A stretch of 5,827 nt of DNA from Balneolaceae bacterium (lineage in GTDB: Bacteria > Bacteroidota > Rhodothermia > Balneolales > Balneolaceae), in NCBI GenBank assembly GCA_021767245.1, contig JAASTO010000167.1, positions 1-5,827 on the forward strand. The letters are read 5' to 3'. Under the pieces are notes generated by a model. The model did not search any database. It worked only from the letters and a program-made list of their open reading frames with translations, and was not told the origin of the DNA. Numbering within the stretch: the stretch's first letter is position 1; every line of letters begins with the position of its first letter. A program made the position numbers and the translations under genes. Below are positions 1-5,827 of this stretch, piece by piece.

Positions 1-56
1 CAAACCCTGGGAAACAGAACTTCCAGTATTCCTTCTTTAAATCGTTTTACACCCAT
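1..56 (-). CDS. 5' end of a divergent gene, possibly a ComF-family protein (partial)
   Basis: Read on the minus strand, an ATG at 56-54 opens a frame without stops to the window edge, giving MGVKRFKEGILEVLFPRV and then a codon beginning TG (Cys, Trp or stop). A short amphipathic start followed by 'LLFPRxC' is how many ComF-family amidophosphoribosyltransferases begin, just before their N-terminal zinc-binding cysteines. ComF proteins have a PRPP-binding fold and take part in DNA uptake in competent bacteria. The start is supported by a Shine-Dalgarno-like AAAGGGGG five bases upstream. It is divergent from the rodZ-like gene. Only 18 codons are visible, so the ComF call is a motif-based guess. 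That a gene begins here is more certain than its family. Confidence 0.45.
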   Translation of the reverse strand, partial: MGVKRFKEGILEVLFPRV

Positions 57-154
57 TTTTGCCCCCTTTACATTTAATGCAAAAGTTTGCTTTTCCTAAC
101 ACAATATATTACTTAGCTTCTCACAGATATTGTTTAGGACCCAAATCAGATTCT
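57..154. promoter_or_regulatory. Divergent intergenic region between the left-edge gene and the rodZ-like gene
   Basis: This 98-bp AT-rich stretch must hold the start signals of two divergent genes if the starts at 56 (minus) and 155 (plus) are right. It contains the 8-bp palindrome AATATATT at 103-110, which offers a TATATT-like -10 element on both strands. On the plus strand a TTTG lies at 86-89, but its distance to TATATT is too short for the usual Bacteroidota spacing. No promoter can be assigned firmly. A plus-strand frame open from TTG at 59 runs through it, but it encodes nothing recognisable before residue 33. Confidence 0.25.
62..69 (-). promoter_or_regulatory. Shine-Dalgarno-like site for the divergent left-edge gene
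   Basis: On the minus strand AAAGGGGG lies five bases (CAAAA) before the ATG at 56-54. It can pair with the 16S rRNA tail if one G-U wobble is allowed. It is the most convincing ribosome binding site in the window and supports the minus-strand start, because the plus-strand genes here have no clear equivalent. Confidence 0.4.
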
Positions 155-1279
155 ATGTCTCTCGAAAAAGATCTTGCCTACATTCGAAAAAAACAAAACC
201 TCTCTTTAGAGGATATACAAAACGAAATTAAAATTCCTGTTCAAACGCTGAAAAGTATCGAAGATGGGTCCATTTTTACGGATTCGGGAGAAACCAAGAC
301 CTACATCCGAAGTTTTGTAAGAAGTTATGCTAAGCTACTTGGCCTGGTTGATGATGATGTGGTTCAAGCCCTTAATGAAATGGAAGCTGGAACTTACTCC
401 GGCAGTTTACTCGCAGACACCAAGAATCCGGATGAGGTGTATAGGGAGATCGATAAGATCGATACCTCCAAAGATGCAGAGCCGGTTAAAGAAGACTCTG
501 AGGCTGGATCAAAGGTACCAACAGACTCTGAACCTAAACCCAAGCCAAAACAGCTCTCGGAATCCAAATCTACCTATACCCCTCCTGAACCAAAACCCGT
601 TCCGGCAACAGATGTCAACTCGGTTAACTGGGCAGATATGGGGAAAAAATTCACCTCTGTCAGAAAACACTCAAATTTATGGGTGATCATCTCATTTTTT
701 ATTGTATTGGTGATCGCCATTCTTGCAACCATTTTTTATTGGGATTCCCTTTCATCGGTTTTCAGTGAAGATCCACAACCGGAACCTCAAACTGAAGTGA
801 CTGATCCCTCTGCTCCACCCTCTGAAACTCAAATACCAGAAGCAGAAAATACTATCCCAACTCAAATTCCAGCCACTGACGAAACCGTTGAACCAGAACA
901 ACCAACTAACCAAGCCATTCAGACCCTTGGTGATACGCTCACTGTAACCGTTTACGCAGCTTTTGATAAACTTGAACCGGTAAGAGTTACCAGTGATTTT
1001 AACTGGAAAACCAATCCATTCTGGATGGAACAGGGAAATGCATTTAACTTTGACTTTCGCGATAGTCTTTTGATTGATGGACAGTACAGCCGGATGCTTT
1101 TACTGTTCAACGGACATATTATTGAAAACCCTCGTCAATCATACTTTGATGAGACTTTTAATGCGGTATTGATCACACGTTCAATACTGGATCAACCCCG
1201 ATTCCTTGAAGCAGCTCCGGCTGAATTTCCGTTAGAAATTGGAGCTCCGGACAGCACCGAATACGTCATCCGTTATTAG
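155..1279 (+). CDS. RodZ-like membrane protein with N-terminal helix-turn-helix domain
   Basis: The 374-residue protein has the RodZ layout. A cytoplasmic HTH_25-type domain covers about residues 3-75, including LSLEDIQNEIKIPVQTLKSIE and the family-typical YIRSFVRSYAKLLGL. A charged, Pro-rich linker follows (about 80-170), then one transmembrane helix (about 175-195), a second Pro/Glu/Thr-rich linker, and a C-terminal beta-rich domain (about 257-345) resembling DUF4115. RodZ links MreB filaments to the wall-elongation machinery, and its HTH contacts MreB rather than DNA in studied species. That role is inferred here. The ATG at 155 was chosen because homology begins there. The frame is open upstream to TTG 59 and includes ATG 77, but those residues look like read-through. 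No good Shine-Dalgarno is present (AGGA lies 15 bases upstream). ligA follows after 19 bp, so co-transcription is likely. A transcription-factor role for the HTH cannot be excluded. Confidence 0.85.
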   Translation: MSLEKDLAYIRKKQNLSLEDIQNEIKIPVQTLKSIEDGSIFTDSGETKTYIRSFVRSYAKLLGLVDDDVVQALNEMEAGTYSGSLLADTKNPDEVYREIDKIDTSKDAEPVKEDSEAGSKVPTDSEPKPKPKQLSESKSTYTPPEPKPVPATDVNSVNWADMGKKFTSVRKHSNLWVIISFFIVLVIAILATIFYWDSLSSVFSEDPQPEPQTEVTDPSAPPSETQIPEAENTIPTQIPATDETVEPEQPTNQAIQTLGDTLTVTVYAAFDKLEPVRVTSDFNWKTNPFWMEQGNAFNFDFRDSLLIDGQYSRMLLLFNGHIIENPRQSYFDETFNAVLITRSILDQPRFLEAAPAEFPLEIGAPDSTEYVIRY

Positions 1280-1298
1280 TCAAGTACCTTATTATTTC

Positions 1299-3296
1299 AT
1301 GAATAAAAGTGAAGCCCAAGCACGCGTCCAGGAATTACGTGAACTGTTAAATAAAGCAAATCAGGCCTATTATCAGGAGGCTCTTCCGTTCATCAGTGAT
1401 AAAGAGTTTGATGAAAAACTAAAGGAACTTCAAACCCTTGAGAGTGAATTCGACCTGCACGAACCTGATTCCCCAACCAATCGGGTTGGTGGCGATGTAT
1501 CTTCGAACTTTGAAACAGTGCAACATCCGGTTCCCTTATTAAGCCTTGATAACACGTATAATGAAGACGAACTGAACGATTTTGATGGCCGGGTCAAAAA
1601 GATACTCGGGCATGATAACTACGATTATATGGTCGAATTAAAATTCGACGGCGCTTCCATCCGGCTCAGATATGAGAATAGAAAATTTGTGCTTGGAGCC
1701 ACACGTGGAGATGGTCAACAGGGTGATGATATCACAAACAATTTGAAAACGATTCAGGATATACCCCTTGAATTACCCGAACAAGCCCCGGATATCATAG
1801 AGGTACGCGGAGAGGCATACATGGAAAGAGAAGCTTTTGCACGACTTAACGAACGGCGGGAAGAGGAAGGCCTTAATGTATTCGCCAACCCACGTAATTC
1901 CACTGCCGGTTCCCTTAAAATGCAGGATCCAAAAGCGGTTGCACAACGACCCATACGTTTCTTTGCGTTCGATCTGATCCTGGAAAATGAAGACGAATCA
2001 CTAACGCAATTTAAAAAGGCCGAACTGTTACAGGAATTTGGGCTACCGGTTTCCGAACACTACCGCATCTGCTCAAAGATCGATGAAGTTCATGCTATTA
2101 TTCAGGAATGGGATGACCTAAGGCACAAACTGCCTTACGAAACGGATGGTGTGGTCATTAAAGTGAATCAAAGCCACTATCGTGATCAGTTAGGAACTAC
2201 CTCTAAATTCCCCCGCTGGGCCATTGCCTATAAATTCGAAGCGGAACAGGCTACCACCAGGATCAATGATATCACACTGCAGGTTGGGCGACTCGGCACC
2301 ATCACTCCTGTTGCAGAGCTTGAAGCCGTTGAACTGGCCGGAACTACTGTAAAACGAGCCTCGCTACATAATGAAGATGAGATCAAGCGCAAAGATATTC
2401 GTATCGGTGATACTGTAGTGGTCGAAAAAGCCGGTGAGATTATTCCTCAGATCATCAATGTAGTCAACCCGGATCGTGAGGACCGGAACCCACCATTCCG
2501 TTTTCCTGAAAATTGCCCGGCTTGCGGCTCTGAGTTGATCAAATATGAAGATGAAGTTGCCTGGCGATGCGTGAACCCAACATGTCCGCCACAGGTTCGC
2601 ATCAGAATTGAACATTTTGCCTCCCGTGATGCCATGGATATCGAGGGATTGGGAGAATCTGTAGTCGATCAGTTGGTATCTGCCGGTCTCATTCAAACCT
2701 ATGCCGATCTCTATGAGCTGCAGAAAGATCAGATCAGGGATCTGGAGCGAATGGCTGAAAAAAGTGCTCAGAATTTGATCGATGCCATTGAAAAAAGTAA
2801 AGAGCAACCTTTTGAAAGGGTAATCTATGCCCTGGGTATTCGTTTTGTTGGTAAGACCGTAGCAAAAGATCTGGCTAAAGCATTCAAATCCATGGAACAG
2901 CTTCAGTCTGTAACTGAATCCGATCTGGAGGCGGTTGATTCCATTGGCCCCCGCATTGCTGAGTCCGTGGTTTCATTCTTCCGGAACGATAAGAACCGAC
3001 AGATCGTAGAGGCACTTAAAGTACACGGGCTGCAATTTGAACTTGAGGAAGAAGAGCTTGCTTCTAACATATTTGAAGGAAAGAAATTTGTACTCACCGG
3101 CTCCCTCCCAACACTAACCAGAAAAGAAGCTACAGAACTGATCGAAAGACATGGCGGCAAAACAGCTTCTTCCGTCAGTGGAAACACAGATTATGTTTTG
3201 GCCGGTGACTCTGCCGGCAGTAAACTGGATAAAGCCAATGAATTAGGTGTACCTGTACTTGACGAGGCAAGTTTCAGGGAAATGATCGGAGAATAA
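1299..3296 (+). CDS. ligA: NAD-dependent DNA ligase LigA
   Basis: LigA seals nicks between Okazaki fragments and in repair, using NAD+ to adenylate itself. The 665-residue protein is full length with all domains. The NMN-binding Ia region includes Y24, D34 and D38. The nucleotidyltransferase core has catalytic K115 in LKFDG, TRGDG at 135-139, ETDGVVIK at 281-288 and YKF at 311-313. An OB fold runs to about 400. The zinc finger uses C406, C409, C424 and C429. Helix-hairpin-helix repeats (about 440-580) include GIRFVGKTVA and SIGPRIAES. The C-terminal BRCT domain spans about 590-665. ATG 1299 was chosen because MNKSEAQ leads directly into domain Ia. A TTG start at 1239 would overlap the upstream gene and add 20 unrelated residues. 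The gene is 19 bp after the rodZ-like gene and presumably in its operon. No defect is seen. Confidence 0.98.
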   Translation: MNKSEAQARVQELRELLNKANQAYYQEALPFISDKEFDEKLKELQTLESEFDLHEPDSPTNRVGGDVSSNFETVQHPVPLLSLDNTYNEDELNDFDGRVKKILGHDNYDYMVELKFDGASIRLRYENRKFVLGATRGDGQQGDDITNNLKTIQDIPLELPEQAPDIIEVRGEAYMEREAFARLNERREEEGLNVFANPRNSTAGSLKMQDPKAVAQRPIRFFAFDLILENEDESLTQFKKAELLQEFGLPVSEHYRICSKIDEVHAIIQEWDDLRHKLPYETDGVVIKVNQSHYRDQLGTTSKFPRWAIAYKFEAEQATTRINDITLQVGRLGTITPVAELEAVELAGTTVKRASLHNEDEIKRKDIRIGDTVVVEKAGEIIPQIINVVNPDREDRNPPFRFPENCPACGSELIKYEDEVAWRCVNPTCPPQVRIRIEHFASRDAMDIEGLGESVVDQLVSAGLIQTYADLYELQKDQIRDLERMAEKSAQNLIDAIEKSKEQPFERVIYALGIRFVGKTVAKDLAKAFKSMEQLQSVTESDLEAVDSIGPRIAESVVSFFRNDKNRQIVEALKVHGLQFELEEEELASNIFEGKKFVLTGSLPTLTRKEATELIERHGGKTASSVSGNTDYVLAGDSAGSKLDKANELGVPVLDEASFREMIGE

Positions 3297-3333
3297 GTAA
3301 TACTTATGTTATTCTTATGGTGTCATAATTATG
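3293..3333. repeat. Palindrome cluster at the ligA stop / upstream of ald
   Basis: Two short palindromes lie close together. ATAAGTA-A-TACTTAT (3293-3307) is symmetric with 7-bp arms around one base and covers the ligA stop codon. CATAATTATG (3324-3333) is a perfect 10-bp palindrome. Between them CTTATG occurs twice (3303-3308 and 3314-3319), and GAATAA/TTATTC (3291-3296, 3309-3314) form an outer inverted pair. There is no run of T after them, so a classical terminator is unlikely. They could be operator half-sites for regulation of ald, but AT-rich sequence gives such palindromes by chance fairly often. Confidence 0.3.
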
Positions 3334-3363
3334 CTGAATCTCTCACTCTACCACAAATTTACC

Positions 3364-3371
3364 TATCTTCG
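3364..3371 (+). promoter_or_regulatory. Possible -7 promoter element for ald
   Basis: TATCTTCG fits the TAnnTTTG -7 pattern of Bacteroidota-type promoters at seven of eight positions (the mismatch is C for T at the seventh), and it ends 26 bases before the ald start. No TTTG-type element is seen at the expected distance upstream (near 3340), so the assignment is weak. A promoter in this 101-bp gap is plausible because ald has a function unrelated to ligA. Confidence 0.25.
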
Positions 3372-3397
3372 AGAAAATCACCCTTAGCCAACTTCTC

Positions 3398-4612
3398 ATG
3401 GATATAAAACCCCTTGATACTGAACAGATAGGATTGAAGACACTTGAGAAACACCTGATCCGTTCCAAAAGTCAGGTTTCCCTAAAGATCGGATTGCCCA
3501 AAGAAATATCCTACGATGAACGCCGCGTGTCATTAACCCCCGGCGGAGTGTCCGTTTTAAAAGCTAATGGGCATGAGATCTTCATTGAGACCGGTGCCGG
3601 TGAAGCGGCAAACTTTTCAGATCGGGAGTATGCCGATGCTGGAGCTGAGATTGCTTACAGTAGTGAGGAGGTGTTCAGAAAATCAGAGCTGATCCTTAAG
3701 ATCGCCCCCCTTATTGAAGAAGAATTTGAGTATTTACAGCCTGATCAGTCCATTATTTCGGCATTGCACATTGGCAGCCAAACCAAAAACTACCTGGAAA
3801 CTTTCGCAAAGATGTCTATTACCGGAATCGGTTATGAATACATTCAGGGCGAGGACAAGGAATTTCCCATCGTACGAATGATGCATGAAATAACCGGCTC
3901 AATGTCTGTTCAGATCGCTGCACACTATCTGGAAAGCATGAGTGGTGGGCAGGGTATCATGCTCGGTGGAATTTCCGGGGTTCCTCCGGCTACGGTTGTC
4001 ATTCTGGGAGCGGGTATCACCGGTGAATATGCGGCACGTACTGCATTGGGTTACGGTGCTCAGGTATTTGTAATGGATACTGACCTGACCGCTTTACGCA
4101 GGCTGGAAAATGCCCTTGACCGAAGGATCATTACCGCCGTTGCAAATCATCAGTACTTAAATTCAGCACTTAAATTTGCGGATGTGATCATAGGGGCAGC
4201 CATGGCTGAAGGTGAGCGTTCCCCATGTTGGGTAACCGAGGAAATGATAGCGGCCATGAAACCCGGAAGCGTGGTCGTGGATACCGTTATAGATCAGGGT
4301 GGATGTGTGGCCACCAGCCGACAAACCTCACACTCCAACCCCGTGTACTCTCAACATGAGGTGATCCACCATTGTGTGCCTAATATTCCGGCTAATGTAC
4401 CACGTACTGCTACTTATGCGCTCAATAATGTGCTGGTCCCCTACATACTTTCTATTGGAGACGCCGGTGGCATCAAAGAATGCCTTTGGGAAAATGTGGC
4501 GTTGAGAAATGGAACTTATTCATACAAGAATAACATCACCAAAAAATCTCTGGCTAAAATGTTTGAAATGCCCTACCGGGAAATTGAAATGCTAATTGCT
4601 TCCCAAATTTAG
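3398..4612 (+). CDS. ald: Alanine dehydrogenase (Bacteroidota-type, Ald/PntA family)
   Basis: This cytoplasmic enzyme most likely interconverts L-alanine with pyruvate and ammonia using NAD. The 404-residue protein carries the family landmarks: LPKEISYDERRVSLTP (R43 matching substrate-binding Arg15 of M. tuberculosis Ald), H124 in ALHIG (matching catalytic His96), the Rossmann motif GAGITG at 204-209 with acidic D227/D229 after the next strand, D299 in IDQGG (matching Asp270), and HHCVPNIPANVPRTATYAL at 324-342. It is about 30 residues longer than classical Ald because of an N-terminal extension before LKIGLPKE. I recall such extensions in Bacteroidota homologues. Lys75 of classical Ald aligns without gaps to A103. 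The start ATG 3398 has no Shine-Dalgarno. A small membrane-protein gene follows after 10 bp. A different 2-oxo-acid or amino-acid substrate is possible; a PntA transhydrogenase subunit is unlikely because His and Asp are retained and no pntB follows. Confidence 0.88.
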   Translation: MDIKPLDTEQIGLKTLEKHLIRSKSQVSLKIGLPKEISYDERRVSLTPGGVSVLKANGHEIFIETGAGEAANFSDREYADAGAEIAYSSEEVFRKSELILKIAPLIEEEFEYLQPDQSIISALHIGSQTKNYLETFAKMSITGIGYEYIQGEDKEFPIVRMMHEITGSMSVQIAAHYLESMSGGQGIMLGGISGVPPATVVILGAGITGEYAARTALGYGAQVFVMDTDLTALRRLENALDRRIITAVANHQYLNSALKFADVIIGAAMAEGERSPCWVTEEMIAAMKPGSVVVDTVIDQGGCVATSRQTSHSNPVYSQHEVIHHCVPNIPANVPRTATYALNNVLVPYILSIGDAGGIKECLWENVALRNGTYSYKNNITKKSLAKMFEMPYREIEMLIASQI

Positions 4613-4622
4613 GCAGAATTCC

Positions 4623-4991
4623 ATGTCTGAGCTTAATGAATCGAATTATAAGCGTATTGCGATCGTTAATTGGATATTGACCATTCCCATGATCGTGCTA
4701 TTTGCGTGGCCATATCATTATGCGAGTGGACTTCTCGATATTAATGTGAACCTAAAGTTTATCGGCTCTTTATTATTCGCTGCTCCCTTTATGCTTACCA
4801 TCTTGCACGGACATGTTACCATGGCACTGGGAGCCGTTCATCGCCATCATTATTACGAATGGATGACAAAAGAAAAGCCTCTGACCTTTGGACTTCTCTT
4901 TCATCCCGTTTTTATTAAAACAAGATTCAGGTTAATACTGCTTGTGATCAGCTTAATCATTTTACCGGTTGCCTACCTTTTGGGGTTATAA
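4623..4991 (+). CDS. Small histidine-rich three-helix membrane protein, function unknown
   Basis: I do not recognise this 122-residue protein. It begins with a short polar head (MSELNESNYKR) and has hydrophobic helices at about 12-30, 46-70 and 103-121, with a basic patch KTRFR just before the last. Histidines cluster around the end of helix 2: H62 and H64 in LHGH, then H73, H75 and H76 in AVHRHHYYEW, with H32 and H94 elsewhere. This could mean metal or heme contact or only a membrane-surface patch. ATG 4623 is preferred over the in-frame TTG at 4596, which lies inside ald. It is 10 bp after the ald stop, so the two are probably co-transcribed. An AGG 11 bases before the ATG is a poor ribosome binding site. 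It has no signal peptide and no sign of being broken. Coding is well supported by its position and regular membrane topology. Confidence 0.8.
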   Translation: MSELNESNYKRIAIVNWILTIPMIVLFAWPYHYASGLLDINVNLKFIGSLLFAAPFMLTILHGHVTMALGAVHRHHYYEWMTKEKPLTFGLLFHPVFIKTRFRLILLVISLIILPVAYLLGL

Positions 4992-5009
4992 ATAACTTTT
5001 TCCTTTTTT
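4982..5009 (+). terminator. Weak terminator-like hairpin and T-tract after the ald operon
   Basis: GGGGTTA (4982-4988) can pair with TAACTTT (4993-4999) around a TAAA loop, but only one pair is G-C and three are G-U. It overlaps the stop codon of the small membrane protein. Thymine runs follow at 4997-5001 and 5004-5009. The position at the end of a gene pair is right, but the stem is weak, so intrinsic termination is uncertain. Confidence 0.25.
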
Positions 5010-5020
5010 CTTTGTTTTCT

Positions 5021-5081
5021 GTCGATGTCATAGAGCATTAATGAATAGTTGTCGAAATCTATGAGTCATTAAAAAGAACTT
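5021..5081. repeat. Degenerate 30-bp tandem repeat with internal inverted repeats
   Basis: Two adjoining copies start at 5021 and 5051. Both share the frame GTCGA-nn-TC-nnn-GAG-(T)CATTAA, with a one-base insertion in the second. The variable triplets are ATA and TAT, so the copies also contain the inverted pair TCATAGA (5028-5034) and TCTATGA (5058-5064). A competing pair TTAATGA (5038-5044) and TCATTAA (5066-5072) could extend through ATAG/CTAT into an 11-bp stem with a three-base bulge. No T-run follows it. It may be a regulatory site for the next gene, a relic of a duplication, or chance. Confidence 0.35.
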
Positions 5082-5172
5082 GTTAACCAATGATCAATCT
5101 AAGAATTAGACAAAGTTGAGAATGCTGGATTAATTTCTGTTGTTTTTTATTTCAACGAAGACCTTTCCACCT

Positions 5173-5183
5173 TATACTTATCT
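5173..5183 (+). promoter_or_regulatory. Possible promoter element for the last gene
   Basis: TATACTTATCT lies 11 bases before the start codon at 5195 and includes ACTTATCT, close to the ACCTATCT at the candidate ald promoter (3361-3368). This resembles a -7 region and would give a very short leader. No matching TTTG element is seen at the expected upstream distance. Confidence 0.2.
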
Positions 5184-5194
5184 AATATTTTGAA

Positions 5195-5803
5195 ATGCGT
5201 TACATTAAAATTTCGTCTGCTATTTTCATATTTATCGCCCTTTTTTCAGTCATCATGCCTGATCTGTTACACGCACAAAATGGCACATTTGACGCTCAAA
5301 ATTACGCACAAAAATCTTTTGAACTCCAAAAAAAGGGTATGATTTTGCTCGGAAGCTGGGCAACTTTGAATCTGATTACCGGCTCAACAGGATACTTTCT
5401 GAGCGCGCATGACAGTAAATATTTTCATCAAATGAACGCAGGTTGGAATATTGTGAACCTGGGAATAGCCGGTTTCGCACTCTATAATTTAAGCCAATCC
5501 GATCCTTCTGTTTTAAGCTATTCTGACACTATTACTGAACTGCAAAATCTGGATAAGATCCTGCTATTAAATACGGGTTTGGATCTTGGATATATGGCAA
5601 CCGGAGCCTGGCTTTGGGAAAGAGGGATCAGGAAGCAATCACACAGGCTGAAAGGCTATGGTAAATCACTTTTGGTACAGGGAGGCTTTCTACTGGTATT
5701 TGATGTGATCCTATATTTGATGCACTCCCCGATTACCAAAGAGGCTATTTATTTTGCTGATCAATTTGAGATCACTGCTAATGGCTTCAGGATTAACTTT
5801 TGA
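5195..5803 (+). CDS. Signal-peptide-bearing multi-helix membrane protein (DUF6992-like), function unknown
   Basis: The 202-residue protein starts with a likely signal peptide: MRYIK, a hydrophobic core at 7-20, and probable cleavage after LLHA (A27) before QNG. Four hydrophobic helices follow at about 49-70, 82-100, 121-142 and 158-176. Each carries a polar residue near its middle or start: N59, N88, D130 and D170. The first three share a W/N-x3-N/D spacing (W55-N59, W84-N88, N126-D130), which suggests internal repetition. The pattern recalls the Bacteroidota family DUF6992, a recollection I could not check. The short tail (177-202) is polar. ATG 5195 is chosen because it begins the signal peptide; no Shine-Dalgarno precedes it. 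It stands alone after a 203-bp gap, so it probably has its own promoter. If the first segment is uncleaved, it would be a fifth helix. Confidence 0.8.
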   Translation: MRYIKISSAIFIFIALFSVIMPDLLHAQNGTFDAQNYAQKSFELQKKGMILLGSWATLNLITGSTGYFLSAHDSKYFHQMNAGWNIVNLGIAGFALYNLSQSDPSVLSYSDTITELQNLDKILLLNTGLDLGYMATGAWLWERGIRKQSHRLKGYGKSLLVQGGFLLVFDVILYLMHSPITKEAIYFADQFEITANGFRINF

Positions 5804-5827
5804 TCACTGATTTGATTTACGCTTAAA

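Noticed and set aside
327..686. Plus-strand open frame of 119 codons within the rodZ-like gene
   Set aside because: It runs through the Pro-rich linker in another frame, and its Asn/Pro/Arg-rich translation is typical of a shifted low-complexity region.
1754..1954. Minus-strand open frame of 66 codons inside ligA
   Set aside because: It lies wholly within the conserved nucleotidyltransferase region of ligA, has no recognisable domain and no ribosome binding site; a shadow frame.
2364..2807. Minus-strand open frame of 147 codons inside ligA
   Set aside because: It overlaps the ligA OB-fold, zinc-finger and HhH coding sequence completely. Its translation shows no family features and the plus-strand protein is fully conserved there.
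2903..3187. Minus-strand Ser-rich open frame of 94 codons in the 3' part of ligA
   Set aside because: The serine richness comes from reading Glu/Lys codons in reverse; no start context or homology.
4623..4991. The small membrane protein as a PntB- or PntA2-type transhydrogenase subunit next to ald
   Set aside because: Its three helices and histidine cluster do not match the membrane subunit sequences I know, and ald retains dehydrogenase His and Asp residues.
5025..5062. Small peptide frames starting at ATG 5025 and ATG 5041
   Set aside because: They stop after two and seven codons and have no ribosome binding site.
5038..5072. Hairpin in the 4992-5194 gap as an intrinsic terminator
   Set aside because: The stem is AT-rich with a bulge and is followed by AAAGAAC, not a T-run, on the plus strand; no T-run follows on the minus strand either.

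Overview
The window looks like an ordinary chromosomal stretch from a bacterium on the Bacteroidota/Rhodothermota/Balneolota side of the tree. The clues are moderate GC content, an alanine dehydrogenase of the roughly 400-residue form with an N-terminal extension that I associate with those phyla, and start codons that mostly lack a Shine-Dalgarno sequence and sit in AT-rich leaders. A Balneolaceae-like marine organism is my best guess. This is inference from protein style, since no rRNA or other marker is present.

Layout. The left edge (1-56, minus strand) holds the first 18 codons of a divergent gene that runs off the window; its beginning resembles a ComF-family phosphoribosyltransferase. 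After a short divergent intergenic region come a RodZ-like single-pass membrane protein with a cytoplasmic helix-turn-helix domain (155-1279) and, 19 bp later, the NAD-dependent DNA ligase ligA (1299-3296). These two almost certainly share a transcript. A 101-bp gap with several short palindromes and a possible promoter leads to an alanine dehydrogenase (3398-4612). This is followed after 10 bp by a small histidine-rich three-helix membrane protein of unknown function (4623-4991). A 203-bp AT-rich gap contains a weak terminator-like element and a degenerate 30-bp tandem repeat. The last gene (5195-5803) encodes a signal-peptide-bearing multi-helix membrane protein of unknown function.

How the genes relate. 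They do not form one pathway. There are two probable co-transcribed pairs, rodZ-like with ligA and ald with the small membrane protein, plus a separate last gene. The content is housekeeping (cell shape, DNA replication and repair, alanine/pyruvate metabolism) mixed with two lineage-type membrane proteins. I see no mobile element, CRISPR array, tRNA, rRNA or defence system, and nothing I would call a new biological system. The best leads are the two uncharacterised membrane proteins, the altered active-site position in the alanine dehydrogenase, and the overlooked gene start at the left edge.
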